Assembly: GCA_964408175.1 (NCBI GenBank)
Contig: CAYOYL010000236.1
Coordinates: forward strand, 1 to 35,119
Length of the DNA: 35,119 nt
From: JAFGKM01 sp964408175
Lineage (GTDB): Bacteria; Ratteibacteria; UBA8468; B48-G9; JAFGKM01
Direction: 5' to 3'
Both the position numbers and the translations under genes were made by a program. Below the pieces are notes generated by a model. That model was given only the letters and a program-made list of their open reading frames with translations, was not told where the DNA came from and did no database searches. Positions 8,063 to 15,838 of the stretch are shown here, piece after piece (within the stretch, counting starts at the first letter, position 1; each line of letters begins with the position of its first letter).

Positions 8063-9049
8063 TTAAAAGTGTACAGGGCGTTTTTTCTTGATTGATTCAA
8101 GGGACTTAAAAACCATTGCAAGGCTATTTATATTATCGGTGACACCTGTCTCTGGTTCTCTGTTTTCTTTTATACTTCTATAAAACTCATAGAGGGAAAG
8201 ATTTTGATGCTCCCTGTCAATTTTTAAGAGGCTTATCTCCTCTTGTTTCCCCTCGTTCAAGAGAAGAATTTTATCATTCTTCCAGAGAAGCGTGCCTTTT
8301 TCTCCATAAATCTCCCACTCTCCATCCCATGTTGTATCTTTCCCCTGACTTACCCAACTGCCTGTATATGCAAGATGGATTTCATCCGGAAATTCAAAAG
8401 AAATATTTAAGGATGCATCACCTTTAAACCAGCTCCATTTTGGATTCCAACTTTCAGCATAAACCTTCAATGGGTTCTGACCTGTGATGTACCTCATCAG
8501 GTCAAAGTGGTGAATGGCCATATCTATAAGAAGGGGATATTCCATCTCTAACCTGAATCCTGAGAATCTGGGTCCCTTTTGGAAGTCAACAACAACATAA
8601 CCTATCCTGCCGATAATGCCTTCTTTAATGATTTTCCTTAGGGTTCTCGGTTGACTTCTGTATCTATAATTCTGGCTTACCATAAGTTTCCTGCTATACC
8701 TTTCTGCCGCTTCAGCCATCTTTTCTGCATCTTTCATCCTGTCAGAAAGAGGCTTTTCAACAAGTACATCAAGGCCGTTTTTCATTGCCTGTATTGATAT
8801 TTTAGCATGAAATTTTGGAGGGGTAATGTTGAGAAGTGCATCTGCACCTATCTTTTGTTTAAGACACTTCTCGATAGAAGTGAAACATTTCTCCTGAGGT
8901 AACCCGTATTTTTTTGCAGCACCTTCAAGATTTTCTTTGTTCACATCAACAATACCTGCAATCTCCCACTCTAAAGAATTTTTTACGATATCTATCCATC
9001 CTCTACCAAATCCCCCCACCCCTACATGTATAATTTTCATTTTATCCAT
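8063..9049 (-). CDS. Gfo/Idh/MocA family oxidoreductase
   Basis: NAD(P)-dependent oxidoreductase of 328 residues. It has an N-terminal Rossmann domain (IHVGVGGFGRGW), the family EKP motif (VEKPLSD, lysine in the active site), and a C-terminal GFO_IDH_MocA-like domain with IDMAIHHFDLMRYITG, in which the His and Asp match the usual catalytic H-x-x-D/H-L pattern. Substrates in this family are mostly sugars, inositols or sugar nucleotides; the specificity cannot be read here. No signal peptide is seen, so it is cytoplasmic. The ATG at 9049 is chosen because GGAGG lies 11 bases upstream; the frame is open further to a TTG at 9100 but without support. It is transcribed against hom and thrC and is probably a separate unit. 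Confidence 0.9.
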   Translation of the reverse strand: MDKMKIIHVGVGGFGRGWIDIVKNSLEWEIAGIVDVNKENLEGAAKKYGLPQEKCFTSIEKCLKQKIGADALLNITPPKFHAKISIQAMKNGLDVLVEKPLSDRMKDAEKMAEAAERYSRKLMVSQNYRYRSQPRTLRKIIKEGIIGRIGYVVVDFQKGPRFSGFRLEMEYPLLIDMAIHHFDLMRYITGQNPLKVYAESWNPKWSWFKGDASLNISFEFPDEIHLAYTGSWVSQGKDTTWDGEWEIYGEKGTLLWKNDKILLLNEGKQEEISLLKIDREHQNLSLYEFYRSIKENREPETGVTDNINSLAMVFKSLESIKKKRPVHF

Positions 9050-9071
9050 GGTTATATTTTCCTCCGCTCTG

Positions 9072-9100
9072 ATAATATCATAAACCCAAAACTGTGACAA
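9072..9100 (-). promoter_or_regulatory. Promoter of the Gfo/Idh/MocA gene
   Basis: On the minus strand TTGTCA (9100-9095), 17 bp, then TATTAT (9077-9072). The predicted start lies about 16 bases before the start codon, leaving room for the GGAGG ribosome site. Its -35 box overlaps the -35 box of the divergent thrC promoter. Confidence 0.6.
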
Positions 9101-9122
9101 TAAGCGGGTTTTATGTTAATAT
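9094..9122 (+). promoter_or_regulatory. thrC promoter
   Basis: GTGACA (9094-9099), a 17-bp spacer and TAATAT (9117-9122). The predicted start is near 9129, giving a leader of about 18 bases with the SD-like GGGGTGA before the thrC ATG. The -35 box shares five bases with the divergent minus-strand -35 box. Confidence 0.6.
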
Positions 9123-9146
9123 TTTATATTATATATGGGGTGAAGA

Positions 9147-10514
9147 ATGGGCAGCAGGATACTATTTAAAAGTACCAACAGACAGGCACCACAGGCGGAT
9201 TTCAAAGAGGTTCTCTTACGGGGACAGGCACCGGACTACGGACTTTATATGCCTTTAAAGATACCCTTATTGAAAGAAAAGGATATACTCTCTTTCAGAG
9301 ATAAGAATTATTCAGATATAGCATACGATGTCATAAGCGGGTTTGTAGGAGAAGAGATACCATCCTCTTATCTCAAAACAATGATAAAGGAATCTTACAA
9401 CTTTGATGTACCTCTGCAAAAGGTGAATGAGAATCTCTATCTTCTCTGGTTGACTCAGGGGCCTACAGCATCATTCAAGGACTTTGCAGCAAGGTTGATG
9501 GCAAGGATGATGCACTTTTTTGCAATGCAGGATGATAAAAGACTTATGGTGCTGGTTGCCACCTCCGGTGATACAGGAAGTGCCATTGCAAACGCCTTCC
9601 ATAAGATTAAAAATATAAATGTGGTGATTCTATTCCCAAGGGATGAGGTTACAGAAAAACAGCGGAAGCAGATGACCACCCTCGGTGATAATGTATTCCC
9701 GGTTGCCGTAAAGGGAAAATTTGATGACTGTCAGGCAATGGTCAAAAGAGCGTTTAATGACCCGGGGCTGAAACATCTTTGCCTTACCTCTGCCAACTCA
9801 ATAAACTTTGGGAGACTTCTACCGCAGACAGTATATTATTTTTATGCTTTTTCAAGGCTTAATATAAAAGATGTTGTTTTCTGTGTCCCATCAGGTAACT
9901 TTGGGAACCTTATGGGAGGTGTTTTTGCTAAAAAGATGGGACTGCCTGTTAAAAAATTCATCGTTGGAGTGAATGAAAACGATGAGTTTCCTGAGTTTTT
10001 AAAAACAGGTATTTATACTCCTGTTGTACCCTCAAAGGAGTGCAGTTCAAATGCTATGAATGTGGGCCATCCGAGTAACCTGGCACGTCTATTTGACCTA
10101 TACGGTGGATGGCTGATGGATGAAAGAGATAAAGACGGCAATGTAGTAAAGAGCGGTATTACAAGACTACAACCGGATATGGGAGCTATCAGAAGGGATT
10201 TTTGGGCATATTCCGTAACGGAAAAAGAGGTGGACGAAACCATAGTAAACTTTTACAAGGATTACGGCATACTGATTGAACCTCATGGGGCGGTCGGACT
10301 CAGAGCATCAGAACTCTCTGGCAGTGATTCAATCGTTATATCCCTTGAAACCGCAGACCCTGCGAAGTTTCCGGAGAAGATAAAAAATCTGCTTAATAGA
10401 GAACCTGAATTACCACCCTCTATTGCCGGTCTTGATAACATAGTAGAAGACTTTGTATGCAAAGAAAATGACTACGGGGACCTAAAAGAATTTTTACTTA
10501 GCAGGAAGACTTGA
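9147..10514 (+). CDS. thrC: Threonine synthase
   Basis: PLP enzyme that converts O-phosphohomoserine to threonine. The 455 residues show the PLP lysine in TASFKDFA (K111), ATSGDTGSAI, the phosphate loop PSGNFGNL and LTSANSINFGR, as in the long, E. coli/yeast-like ThrC class. The SD-like GGGGTGA sits 5 bases before the ATG. hom lies upstream, separated by the minus-strand oxidoreductase; no GHMP-type homoserine kinase (ThrB) is present, but an alternative candidate lies at 11605. The gene is followed directly by the structured RNA region. Confidence 0.95.
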   Translation: MGSRILFKSTNRQAPQADFKEVLLRGQAPDYGLYMPLKIPLLKEKDILSFRDKNYSDIAYDVISGFVGEEIPSSYLKTMIKESYNFDVPLQKVNENLYLLWLTQGPTASFKDFAARLMARMMHFFAMQDDKRLMVLVATSGDTGSAIANAFHKIKNINVVILFPRDEVTEKQRKQMTTLGDNVFPVAVKGKFDDCQAMVKRAFNDPGLKHLCLTSANSINFGRLLPQTVYYFYAFSRLNIKDVVFCVPSGNFGNLMGGVFAKKMGLPVKKFIVGVNENDEFPEFLKTGIYTPVVPSKECSSNAMNVGHPSNLARLFDLYGGWLMDERDKDGNVVKSGITRLQPDMGAIRRDFWAYSVTEKEVDETIVNFYKDYGILIEPHGAVGLRASELSGSDSIVISLETADPAKFPEKIKNLLNREPELPPSIAGLDNIVEDFVCKENDYGDLKEFLLSRKT

Positions 10515-10523
10515 CAGGAAAGG

Positions 10524-10529
10524 TATAAT
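10524..10529 (+). promoter_or_regulatory. Possible -10 box for the structured RNA
   Basis: A perfect TATAAT lies 10 bases after the thrC stop and 14 bases before the outermost RNA helix. A TTGACA at 10511-10516 is only 7 bp away, too close to serve as its -35 box, and no good -35 hexamer sits at 16-18 bp. The RNA could instead be cut from a thrC transcript. Confidence 0.35.
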
Positions 10530-10542
10530 AGAGACTGGAAAA

Positions 10543-10798
10543 AACAGGATGGGGTAAGTTCTCACTGAACACCGCAGGCAAAAGGGAAGAATTGAAGTGC
10601 GCGTGTGGAAGCACAGGTGTAGGACAAGGTGAAAAGCGTAAGCGTTCCGACGATTACCTTACTCGGGGATGTTTGAACCCTCCGAACAGGAGGGTGAGTT
10701 CTCCGAGAGGTTTTCTATTTCACCGTAGTTCTTACCTGTGCTGGAGTTAAGGCACTGCCTGTTTCGGAGCACTGAAATTGCTGCCCTTTTGCCCTGTT
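10543..10798 (+). ncRNA. Unidentified structured RNA, long rod with branched tip
   Basis: The non-coding 328 bases between thrC and the ZIP gene fold by hand into one long nested rod. Helices, outside in: AACAGG/CCTGTT (10543-10548/10793-10798); GGCAAAAGGG/CCCTTTTGCC (10577-10586/10784-10793, sharing one base with the first); AATTGAAGTGC/GCACTGAAATT with a central tandem G-A mismatch (10590-10600/10769-10779); AGCACAGGT/ACCTGTGCT (10610-10618/10734-10742); AGGAC/GTTCT; GGTGAAA/TTTCACC (10628-10634/10718-10724); ACCT..CTCGGGGA/TCTCCGAG..AGGT; and a tip hairpin ACCCTCC-GAACA-GGAGGGT (10677-10695). A strand asymmetry at 10601-10609 versus 10743-10768 leaves a bubble whose 3' side can form its own small hairpin. 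I found no RNase P, tmRNA, SRP, T-box or known riboswitch core. A 6S-like role is possible from the rod-and-bubble shape only. A second copy lies at 1-63. Confidence 0.7.
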
Positions 10799-10842
10799 AA
10801 TATCTCCGGGTTTCACTGGACATTTACAGGACGGGAATAAAG

Positions 10843-11568
10843 ATGGAAAACCTAAATACATTTACATGGATATCGATATTTGCAGTCAGTGCGGCTATAG
10901 TTAACAGCATAGGCATTCTGGTGGTTTTCAGAAAGAAAGAGTGGGTTGAAAGAACCAAAAACCTGTTTATGTGTTTTGCTTCAGGTGTCCTTATCTCTTC
11001 CCCTCTGATATTCGCTCTGCCTAAGGCAACGAAGATAAATCCAAATGCGGGAATACTTGCCTTACTCGGTTTTCTATTTATGTTTTTGAGTAATAAGTAT
11101 ATAAAGTACAAAACCAACCAGGAGGCATTAGCCTTCGGTATTACAGCAATAGAGGGTATCGGGATACACTCTTTTGTGGATGGAATTATTTACACTGTAA
11201 CCTTCAGCGTCAGTGTGTTGATTGGTTTCCTGTCAGGCGTAGGACTGGTTATCCACGAATTTGCAGAGGGAGTGATTACCTACTCTGTTTTATTAGAAAC
11301 AAAGATAAACAGAAAAAAAGCAGCCCTTTATGCATTCTTTTCAGCAGCGCTTACAACACCTGTTGGAGCATTTGTTGCATATCCATTTGTACATAAACTG
11401 ACAGAACCTGTCTTAGGACTTGCGCTAGGGTTTGTTTCAGGTGTTTTAATCTATATTTCGGCATCTCATCTTTTACCAGAAGCCAGAAAATATGAGGCAA
11501 AACATTCAGGTTTGGCCTTTATATCAGGTGTTTTACTGGCATTATTTATGGCAACAATAAAACATTAA
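10843..11568 (+). CDS. ZIP family metal transporter
   Basis: Imports divalent metal such as zinc or iron across the inner membrane. The 241 residues carry about eight hydrophobic segments. The metal-site motifs of transmembrane helices 4 and 5 are clear: GIHSFVDGI and IHEFAEGV (the HExxEG-type signature). The cytoplasmic loop between helices 3 and 4 is short and has no His-rich run, so the member is of a compact type. Start at the ATG 10843; a weak GGACGGG element lies upstream. It is preceded by the structured RNA, whose relation to the gene is unknown, and followed 36 bases later by the phosphoglycerate-mutase-like gene. Confidence 0.9.
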   Translation: MENLNTFTWISIFAVSAAIVNSIGILVVFRKKEWVERTKNLFMCFASGVLISSPLIFALPKATKINPNAGILALLGFLFMFLSNKYIKYKTNQEALAFGITAIEGIGIHSFVDGIIYTVTFSVSVLIGFLSGVGLVIHEFAEGVITYSVLLETKINRKKAALYAFFSAALTTPVGAFVAYPFVHKLTEPVLGLALGFVSGVLIYISASHLLPEARKYEAKHSGLAFISGVLLALFMATIKH

Positions 11569-11604
11569 TTAATACCAGATATTGTCTGCGGAGTATACCC
11601 AAAG

Positions 11605-12813
11605 ATGAAATATGTGATACTGATAATGGATGGGGCTGCTGATTATCCATTGGAAGAACTTGGAGGAAAGACCCCTCTGCAGGCAGCAAGAAAAGATAGT
11701 ATAGACACCCTTGCAAAAAAATCTGTATGCGGTCTGCTTAAGACCATACCACAGAACTTTCCTCCAGGCTCAACGGTAGCCAATCTCTCAATCCTCGGTT
11801 ATGACCCGGTCAGGTATTTTCAGGGGAGGGGGGTACTGGAAGCAGCGGCTATGAATATCTCCCTGAATGACAAAGACGTTGCCCTGAGATGCAATACCAT
11901 CTGTGTATATGAAAACGGTAGAATAAAGAATCACTCGGCAGGACACATTTCCTCTGAAGAGTCTAAACTCCTGATACAGGAAGCCAATGAAAGACTTGGG
12001 AACAGCAGGATAATCTTCTATCCAGGGGTCAGTTACCGGCACCTTCTTGTACTGAAAAATGATTACTCGCCTGATGTGGAGTGTTTTCCCCCACACGACA
12101 ATGTGGGACAACCCTATCAAAATCTGCTGGTTAAAGCAAAAAACAGGCAGGCAGAAAAAACAGCATCTCTCTTGAACGAAATCATCCTTAACTCACGCTG
12201 GATTCTGGAGAACCATCCTGTTAATAATCTTCGTGCACAACAGGGAAAAGACAGGGCTAATATGCTCTGGCCCTGGGCAGCAGGCAGAAGACCGGGAATG
12301 AAAACATTTCAGGAACGATTCGGAATAAAAGGGGCTGTAATATCTGCCGTTGACCTTATAAAGGGCCTGGGGATATACAGCGGTTTTGACGTTATTAATG
12401 TTACAGGTGCAACAGGATTATATAACACAAACTACGAAGGTAAAGCGGAAGGTTGTATAAAGGCTCTCAATAACCACGACCTTGTTTACGTCCATGTTGA
12501 GGCACCTGACGAGGCATCCCATGAGGGAAATATATCTCTAAAGGTACAATGTATAGAAGACTTTGACAAAAGACTGGTTGGAAATATCTTACAGTATGTA
12601 GACCTTGACAATACAACAATTTCAATACTGCCGGACCACTATACCTCTGTTACCAGCAGGGCGCATTCGTCTGAACCCATACCATTTTTAATATATAGCC
12701 CTGATGCCAAACCTGACGAAATAGAGAGGTTTGATGAAGGAGCCTGTAAAAAGGGGAGGTATGGGCTGATTGAAGGAGAAACATTCATCAAAGAATTTGT
12801 AAATTTAAAATAG
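11605..12813 (+). CDS. apgM: Cofactor-independent phosphoglycerate mutase-like protein, proposed homoserine kinase
   Basis: Alkaline-phosphatase superfamily metalloenzyme of 402 residues, related to archaeal-type phosphoglycerate mutase. Landmarks are MDGAADYP (metal Asp, about 8-15), GGKTPLQAA, PPGSTVANLSILGYDP (likely nucleophile Ser and LGYDP), GRGVLEAA, HVEAPDEASHEGN and ILPDHYTSV with a nearby H-SSEPIPF. The long form with SAGHIS, FYPGVSYRH, PPHD and AVDLIKGLGI matches, as far as I recall, the TIGRFAM subfamily described as a proposed homoserine kinase (TIGR02535), which is found beside hom and thrC in genomes lacking thrB. The neighbourhood here, hom and thrC without a GHMP kinase, fits that role; the mutase function remains possible. 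Confidence 0.85.
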   Translation: MKYVILIMDGAADYPLEELGGKTPLQAARKDSIDTLAKKSVCGLLKTIPQNFPPGSTVANLSILGYDPVRYFQGRGVLEAAAMNISLNDKDVALRCNTICVYENGRIKNHSAGHISSEESKLLIQEANERLGNSRIIFYPGVSYRHLLVLKNDYSPDVECFPPHDNVGQPYQNLLVKAKNRQAEKTASLLNEIILNSRWILENHPVNNLRAQQGKDRANMLWPWAAGRRPGMKTFQERFGIKGAVISAVDLIKGLGIYSGFDVINVTGATGLYNTNYEGKAEGCIKALNNHDLVYVHVEAPDEASHEGNISLKVQCIEDFDKRLVGNILQYVDLDNTTISILPDHYTSVTSRAHSSEPIPFLIYSPDAKPDEIERFDEGACKKGRYGLIEGETFIKEFVNLK

Positions 12814-12833
12814 AAAATTACTGAATAAAGAGG

Positions 12834-12839
12834 TATAAT
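12834..12839 (+). promoter_or_regulatory. -10 box of the potassium operon, leaderless geometry
   Basis: A perfect TATAAT lies six bases before the ATG of the first RCK gene (TATAATtaaaggATG), the same spacing as at trpD. The -35 candidate 17 bp upstream, TAGAAA (12811-12816), is only a 4/6 match and overlaps the stop codon of the previous gene. AAAGG immediately before the ATG is too close for normal Shine-Dalgarno use. Confidence 0.5.
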
Positions 12840-12845
12840 TAAAGG

Positions 12846-13490
12846 ATGTACATAATAATAATCGGCTGTGGAAGAATAGGTTCTTATCTTGCCAATCTGA
12901 TGCAGGATGAAAACAATGTAGTGGTTATAGACAAAGATGAAAAAACATCTGCCAGACTGGGAGAGAGTTTTAACGGTTTGTTTATAAAGGGTGACGGACT
13001 TGACCCCGATGTTTTGAAAGATGCAGGTATAGAAAAATCTGATGCCCTTGCAGTAACGACGAGTAATGACAATACCAACATAGTCATTGCCCAGATAGCA
13101 AAAAAGATTTTTAACGTTCCCAAGGTAGTAGCAAGGGTTTCTAATGTAAAGATGTCCGATGTATACAGAAATCTTGGTGTAGATCCTGTCAACAGCACAG
13201 CGATTTTTTCAACGCTCCTCAGGGAAAAAATCTTTGAAAGAAATTTTACAACCTATATTTTTGAGAGTGATATGGTAAGTATACTTGAGATTAAAAATAC
13301 AGACGTTTGTAAAGGAAAACAGATGAAAGACTTGAATATCCCCGGGGAATTTCAGATAATTACGGTTGTGAGAGGAGAAAACCCGATTATTCCTGATGAA
13401 AAGACTGTTTTTGAAGAATCTGATACAATACTCGGTATTGTACGGTTATCCAGTCTGAAAAAGGTCAAAAAATTTTTTAAACTAAAATGA
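12846..13490 (+). CDS. trkA: TrkA/KtrA-type RCK subunit of potassium uptake system, copy 1
   Basis: Cytoplasmic nucleotide-binding regulator of a potassium channel-like transporter. The 214 residues equal one RCK unit: an N-terminal Rossmann domain (IIGCGRIGSYLA, with VVVIDKDE at the end of strand 2) and a TrkA-C domain from about 135. This is the single-unit KtrA form rather than the double-unit E. coli TrkA, which agrees with a second single-unit gene following it. It overlaps that gene by ATGA. trkH lies at the end of the operon. Confidence 0.9.
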   Translation: MYIIIIGCGRIGSYLANLMQDENNVVVIDKDEKTSARLGESFNGLFIKGDGLDPDVLKDAGIEKSDALAVTTSNDNTNIVIAQIAKKIFNVPKVVARVSNVKMSDVYRNLGVDPVNSTAIFSTLLREKIFERNFTTYIFESDMVSILEIKNTDVCKGKQMKDLNIPGEFQIITVVRGENPIIPDEKTVFEESDTILGIVRLSSLKKVKKFFKLK

Positions 13491-14155
13491 ACATAATTAT
13501 TGTGGGTGGAGGTAATGTAGGGTATAACCTTGCGGAACGTCTGAGTGCAAATAACTACGTTGTCTTGATAGAAAAAGACCCTGAGACAGGGAAAAAACTT
13601 GCGGGTAAAATAAATATTCTTGTAATTCAGGGTGACGGGTGTGATACAAATATCCTGAAACAGGCAGGAGTAACAAAATCTGATGTTGTTGCAGCGGTCA
13701 CTGGCAGTGATGTGGATAACCTTGTGGTATGCCAGATTGCAAAAGATATTTTTCATGTAAAAAGAACTGTTGCAAAGGTGAATGACCCAAAAAACGAAAA
13801 AATATTCTATCAACTGGGTGTTGATGTTGCCATAGGAAGTACTGCCATAATAGCAAAGGTTATTGAAGATGAGGTAGGCTGGGATGACTTTATAAATCTT
13901 TTCACCTTTAAACGCGGGAACCTTTCAATAGTGAGGGTTGACCTTCCCGAAACTTCTCCTGCCATCAACATTGCAATAAATGAAATAAACCTCCCGGAGG
14001 ATGCTGTTCTTGTTGCAATAATAAGAAACGGTGAAATAATAATACCCAAAGCCAATTCTGTTTTACAAGAAAAAGACGAGGTTATTGCAATTACAAAGGT
14101 AGAAAACGAATCTGCTGTATTTAAATCTCTTGTGGGAGAGGTAACAGAAAAATGA
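13487..14155 (+). CDS. trkA: TrkA/KtrA-type RCK subunit, copy 2
   Basis: Second RCK protein, 222 residues, clearly paralogous to its neighbour: IIVGGGNVGYNLAERL with VVLIEKD, then a TrkA-C domain from about 140. Glu instead of Asp follows strand 2, still compatible with NAD(H) or ATP binding. The tandem pair could form a heteromeric gating ring or imitate the two halves of E. coli TrkA; this is inference. ATGA overlaps join it to the upstream RCK gene and to the small membrane protein downstream, implying coupled translation. Confidence 0.9.
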   Translation: MNIIIVGGGNVGYNLAERLSANNYVVLIEKDPETGKKLAGKINILVIQGDGCDTNILKQAGVTKSDVVAAVTGSDVDNLVVCQIAKDIFHVKRTVAKVNDPKNEKIFYQLGVDVAIGSTAIIAKVIEDEVGWDDFINLFTFKRGNLSIVRVDLPETSPAINIAINEINLPEDAVLVAIIRNGEIIIPKANSVLQEKDEVIAITKVENESAVFKSLVGEVTEK

Positions 14156-14316
14156 TTGAGAGAATCATAAAACATACAAAGATAGTTTATAAATGGATTA
14201 CGGGTTTGACAATTGAGTTGATATATCCTTTTATTACTTTTTCTATTGCAGCGATAATATGTTTTTTGTTCTACATTACTGTCCTCCTTAAAAATGATAC
14301 CTTACTTTTCCCGTGA
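14152..14316 (+). CDS. 54-residue single-pass membrane protein in the potassium operon
   Basis: A short open frame bridges the gap between the second RCK gene and trkH. It starts in an ATGA overlap with the RCK gene and overlaps the trkH start by 23 bases, so the operon has no untranslated gap if the gene is real. The product begins MIERIIKHTKIVYKW (basic), followed by one hydrophobic helix at about 22-46 and a short polar tail. No family is recognised. Candidate roles are a small accessory or assembly subunit of the Trk/Ktr channel, or a coupling cistron that brings ribosomes to trkH, which lacks its own ribosome site. Evidence is position, frame continuity and hydrophobicity. Confidence 0.6.
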   Translation: MIERIIKHTKIVYKWITGLTIELIYPFITFSIAAIICFLFYITVLLKNDTLLFP

Positions 14317-15793
14317 AGATGTGGGGCCTGTTCTTCATTACCTCGGCAGGTTGATATCCGGTCTTGGGATACTTATGACAGTTCCTCTTCTTGTTGGTAT
14401 TATCAGTAAGGAATGGGAGCCGTCAGTTGATTTTGTCATTTCTGCCTTGTTGTGCATATCTATCGGAAATCTTTTACTTATGACCTTTCCTGAAAAAATA
14501 GACCTGAATTGGCGTCAGGGGATGAGTCTTGTTGCTCTATCCTGGTTGGTAGCGATGTTTCTTGGTGCAATACCTCTATTTATTTCAGGTCACTATAATA
14601 GTTTTCTTGATGCTTCTTTTGAGTCTATGAGCGCTTTTGCTACAACCGGCCTTGTGCTTGTAAATGACCTTGACCACATGGCCCATTCTTATAACTTCTG
14701 GAGACACTTTATGTGTTTCATTGGAGGACAGGGTATAATTCTGGTCGCTCTTACCCTTTTTGTAAAGGGTGGCAGTGCTTTTAAGGTTTATGCTGGGGAA
14801 GCACGGGAAGAAAAAATAATGCCCAATATTATCCAGACAGCACGTTTCATATGGTTTGTAAGTCTGACATATCTCGTAATAGGGACACTTATACTTTTCT
14901 TTATCAACCTTTTCAGGGATATCTCTCCTGGAAGGTCTTTGTTCCATGCAGTATGTCTTTTTATGGCCGGGTGGGATACCGCAGGATTTGCGGTACAGTC
15001 CCAGAATATTTTATACTACCACAGCCCTGAAGTAGAAGTGATAACTGCAATGCTCTTCTTACTCGGTGCAATCAACTTTGGCGTTCACTATGCGGTATGG
15101 ACAGGAAGACCTAAGGAACTTATAAGAAACTTTGAACTGAAGGTCTACATCCTGAGTATTCTGACCATTTTTTCAATTGTATGTGTTGGTTTTATATCTC
15201 AGTTTCCTTTTCCAAATTATCTTTCCTTTTTCCGCAAAACATTTTATCAGTTAATCTCCGCCCATACAGGGGTTGGCTATTCCAATATAAGCGTCCAGCA
15301 TTTCTTGTACTACTGGCCCCCGTTAGCTATTCTTGGAATAATAATAGCAATGGGTCTTGGCGGAAGTTCGTCCTCAACCGCAGGCGGCATTAAAATTCTG
15401 AGGATGGGATTGTTTTTTAAGGGGATAAAAAAAGAGATAAGAATTTTAACATCTCCGGAATCCGCAGTGATTGTTGAAAGGTTCCATCACATTAAAGATA
15501 TTAGTCTTGAAGACAGTCACATAAAAACGGTGGTGATAATAATTCTTCTTTACGTGCTTCTTTATCTGGCAGGTGGTATTATCGGCACTTTCTACGGGTA
15601 CCCGTTTCTCCCGGCTCTTTTTGAATCTGTTTCCGCAACTGCCAACGTAGGGCTTTCAATGGGGATAACAACACCTGATATGCCGAACGGACTGAAGATA
15701 TTCTATATCTTACAGATGTGGCTGGGACGTCTTGAATTTATATCTGTTTTCGTATTTTTCAGGTTTGTACTCTCTCTTAAAAGCCCTCAGTAG
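14294..15793 (+). CDS. trkH: TrkH/KtrB-type potassium transporter membrane subunit
   Basis: Potassium-translocating subunit of 499 residues with four membrane-pore-membrane repeats. The four selectivity-filter loops, each centred on a glycine, are visible: SAFATTGLVL, AGWDTAGFAV, SAHTGVGYS and SATANVGLS. GGQGIILVALTLF and GLGGSSSSTAGGIK are also hallmarks of TrkH. The last gene of the RCK-RCK-small protein-trkH operon. The ATG at 14294 lies inside the small upstream frame and has no Shine-Dalgarno site (the preceding bases are pyrimidine-rich), so translation probably depends on coupling; a GTG at 14321 is an alternative. Confidence 0.93.
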   Translation: MIPYFSREDVGPVLHYLGRLISGLGILMTVPLLVGIISKEWEPSVDFVISALLCISIGNLLLMTFPEKIDLNWRQGMSLVALSWLVAMFLGAIPLFISGHYNSFLDASFESMSAFATTGLVLVNDLDHMAHSYNFWRHFMCFIGGQGIILVALTLFVKGGSAFKVYAGEAREEKIMPNIIQTARFIWFVSLTYLVIGTLILFFINLFRDISPGRSLFHAVCLFMAGWDTAGFAVQSQNILYYHSPEVEVITAMLFLLGAINFGVHYAVWTGRPKELIRNFELKVYILSILTIFSIVCVGFISQFPFPNYLSFFRKTFYQLISAHTGVGYSNISVQHFLYYWPPLAILGIIIAMGLGGSSSSTAGGIKILRMGLFFKGIKKEIRILTSPESAVIVERFHHIKDISLEDSHIKTVVIIILLYVLLYLAGGIIGTFYGYPFLPALFESVSATANVGLSMGITTPDMPNGLKIFYILQMWLGRLEFISVFVFFRFVLSLKSPQ

Positions 15794-15838
15794 ATTAAAT
15801 TAGAAATTTGATAGAAGAATTACAGGTTGAAACAGGGA

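Noticed and set aside
10511..10529. TTGACA and TATAAT as a promoter pair after thrC
   Set aside because: They are only 7 bp apart, far from the 16-18 bp required; TTGACA partly overlaps the thrC stop codon.
10543..10798. Identification as RNase P RNA, tmRNA, SRP RNA or a T-box
   Set aside because: None of the diagnostic cores was found (for example GAGGAAAGTCC, the tRNA-like ends of tmRNA, the GGAAGGAAGCAGCC SRP tip, or the T-box AGGGTGGNACC element).
12087..12110. Short inverted repeat (CCCACA...TGTGGG)
   Set aside because: It lies within conserved coding sequence (the PPHD motif region) and is explained by codons.
13352..13813. 153-codon open frame opposite the two RCK genes
   Set aside because: It lies antisense across two well-supported overlapping genes; composition is that of a reverse shadow.
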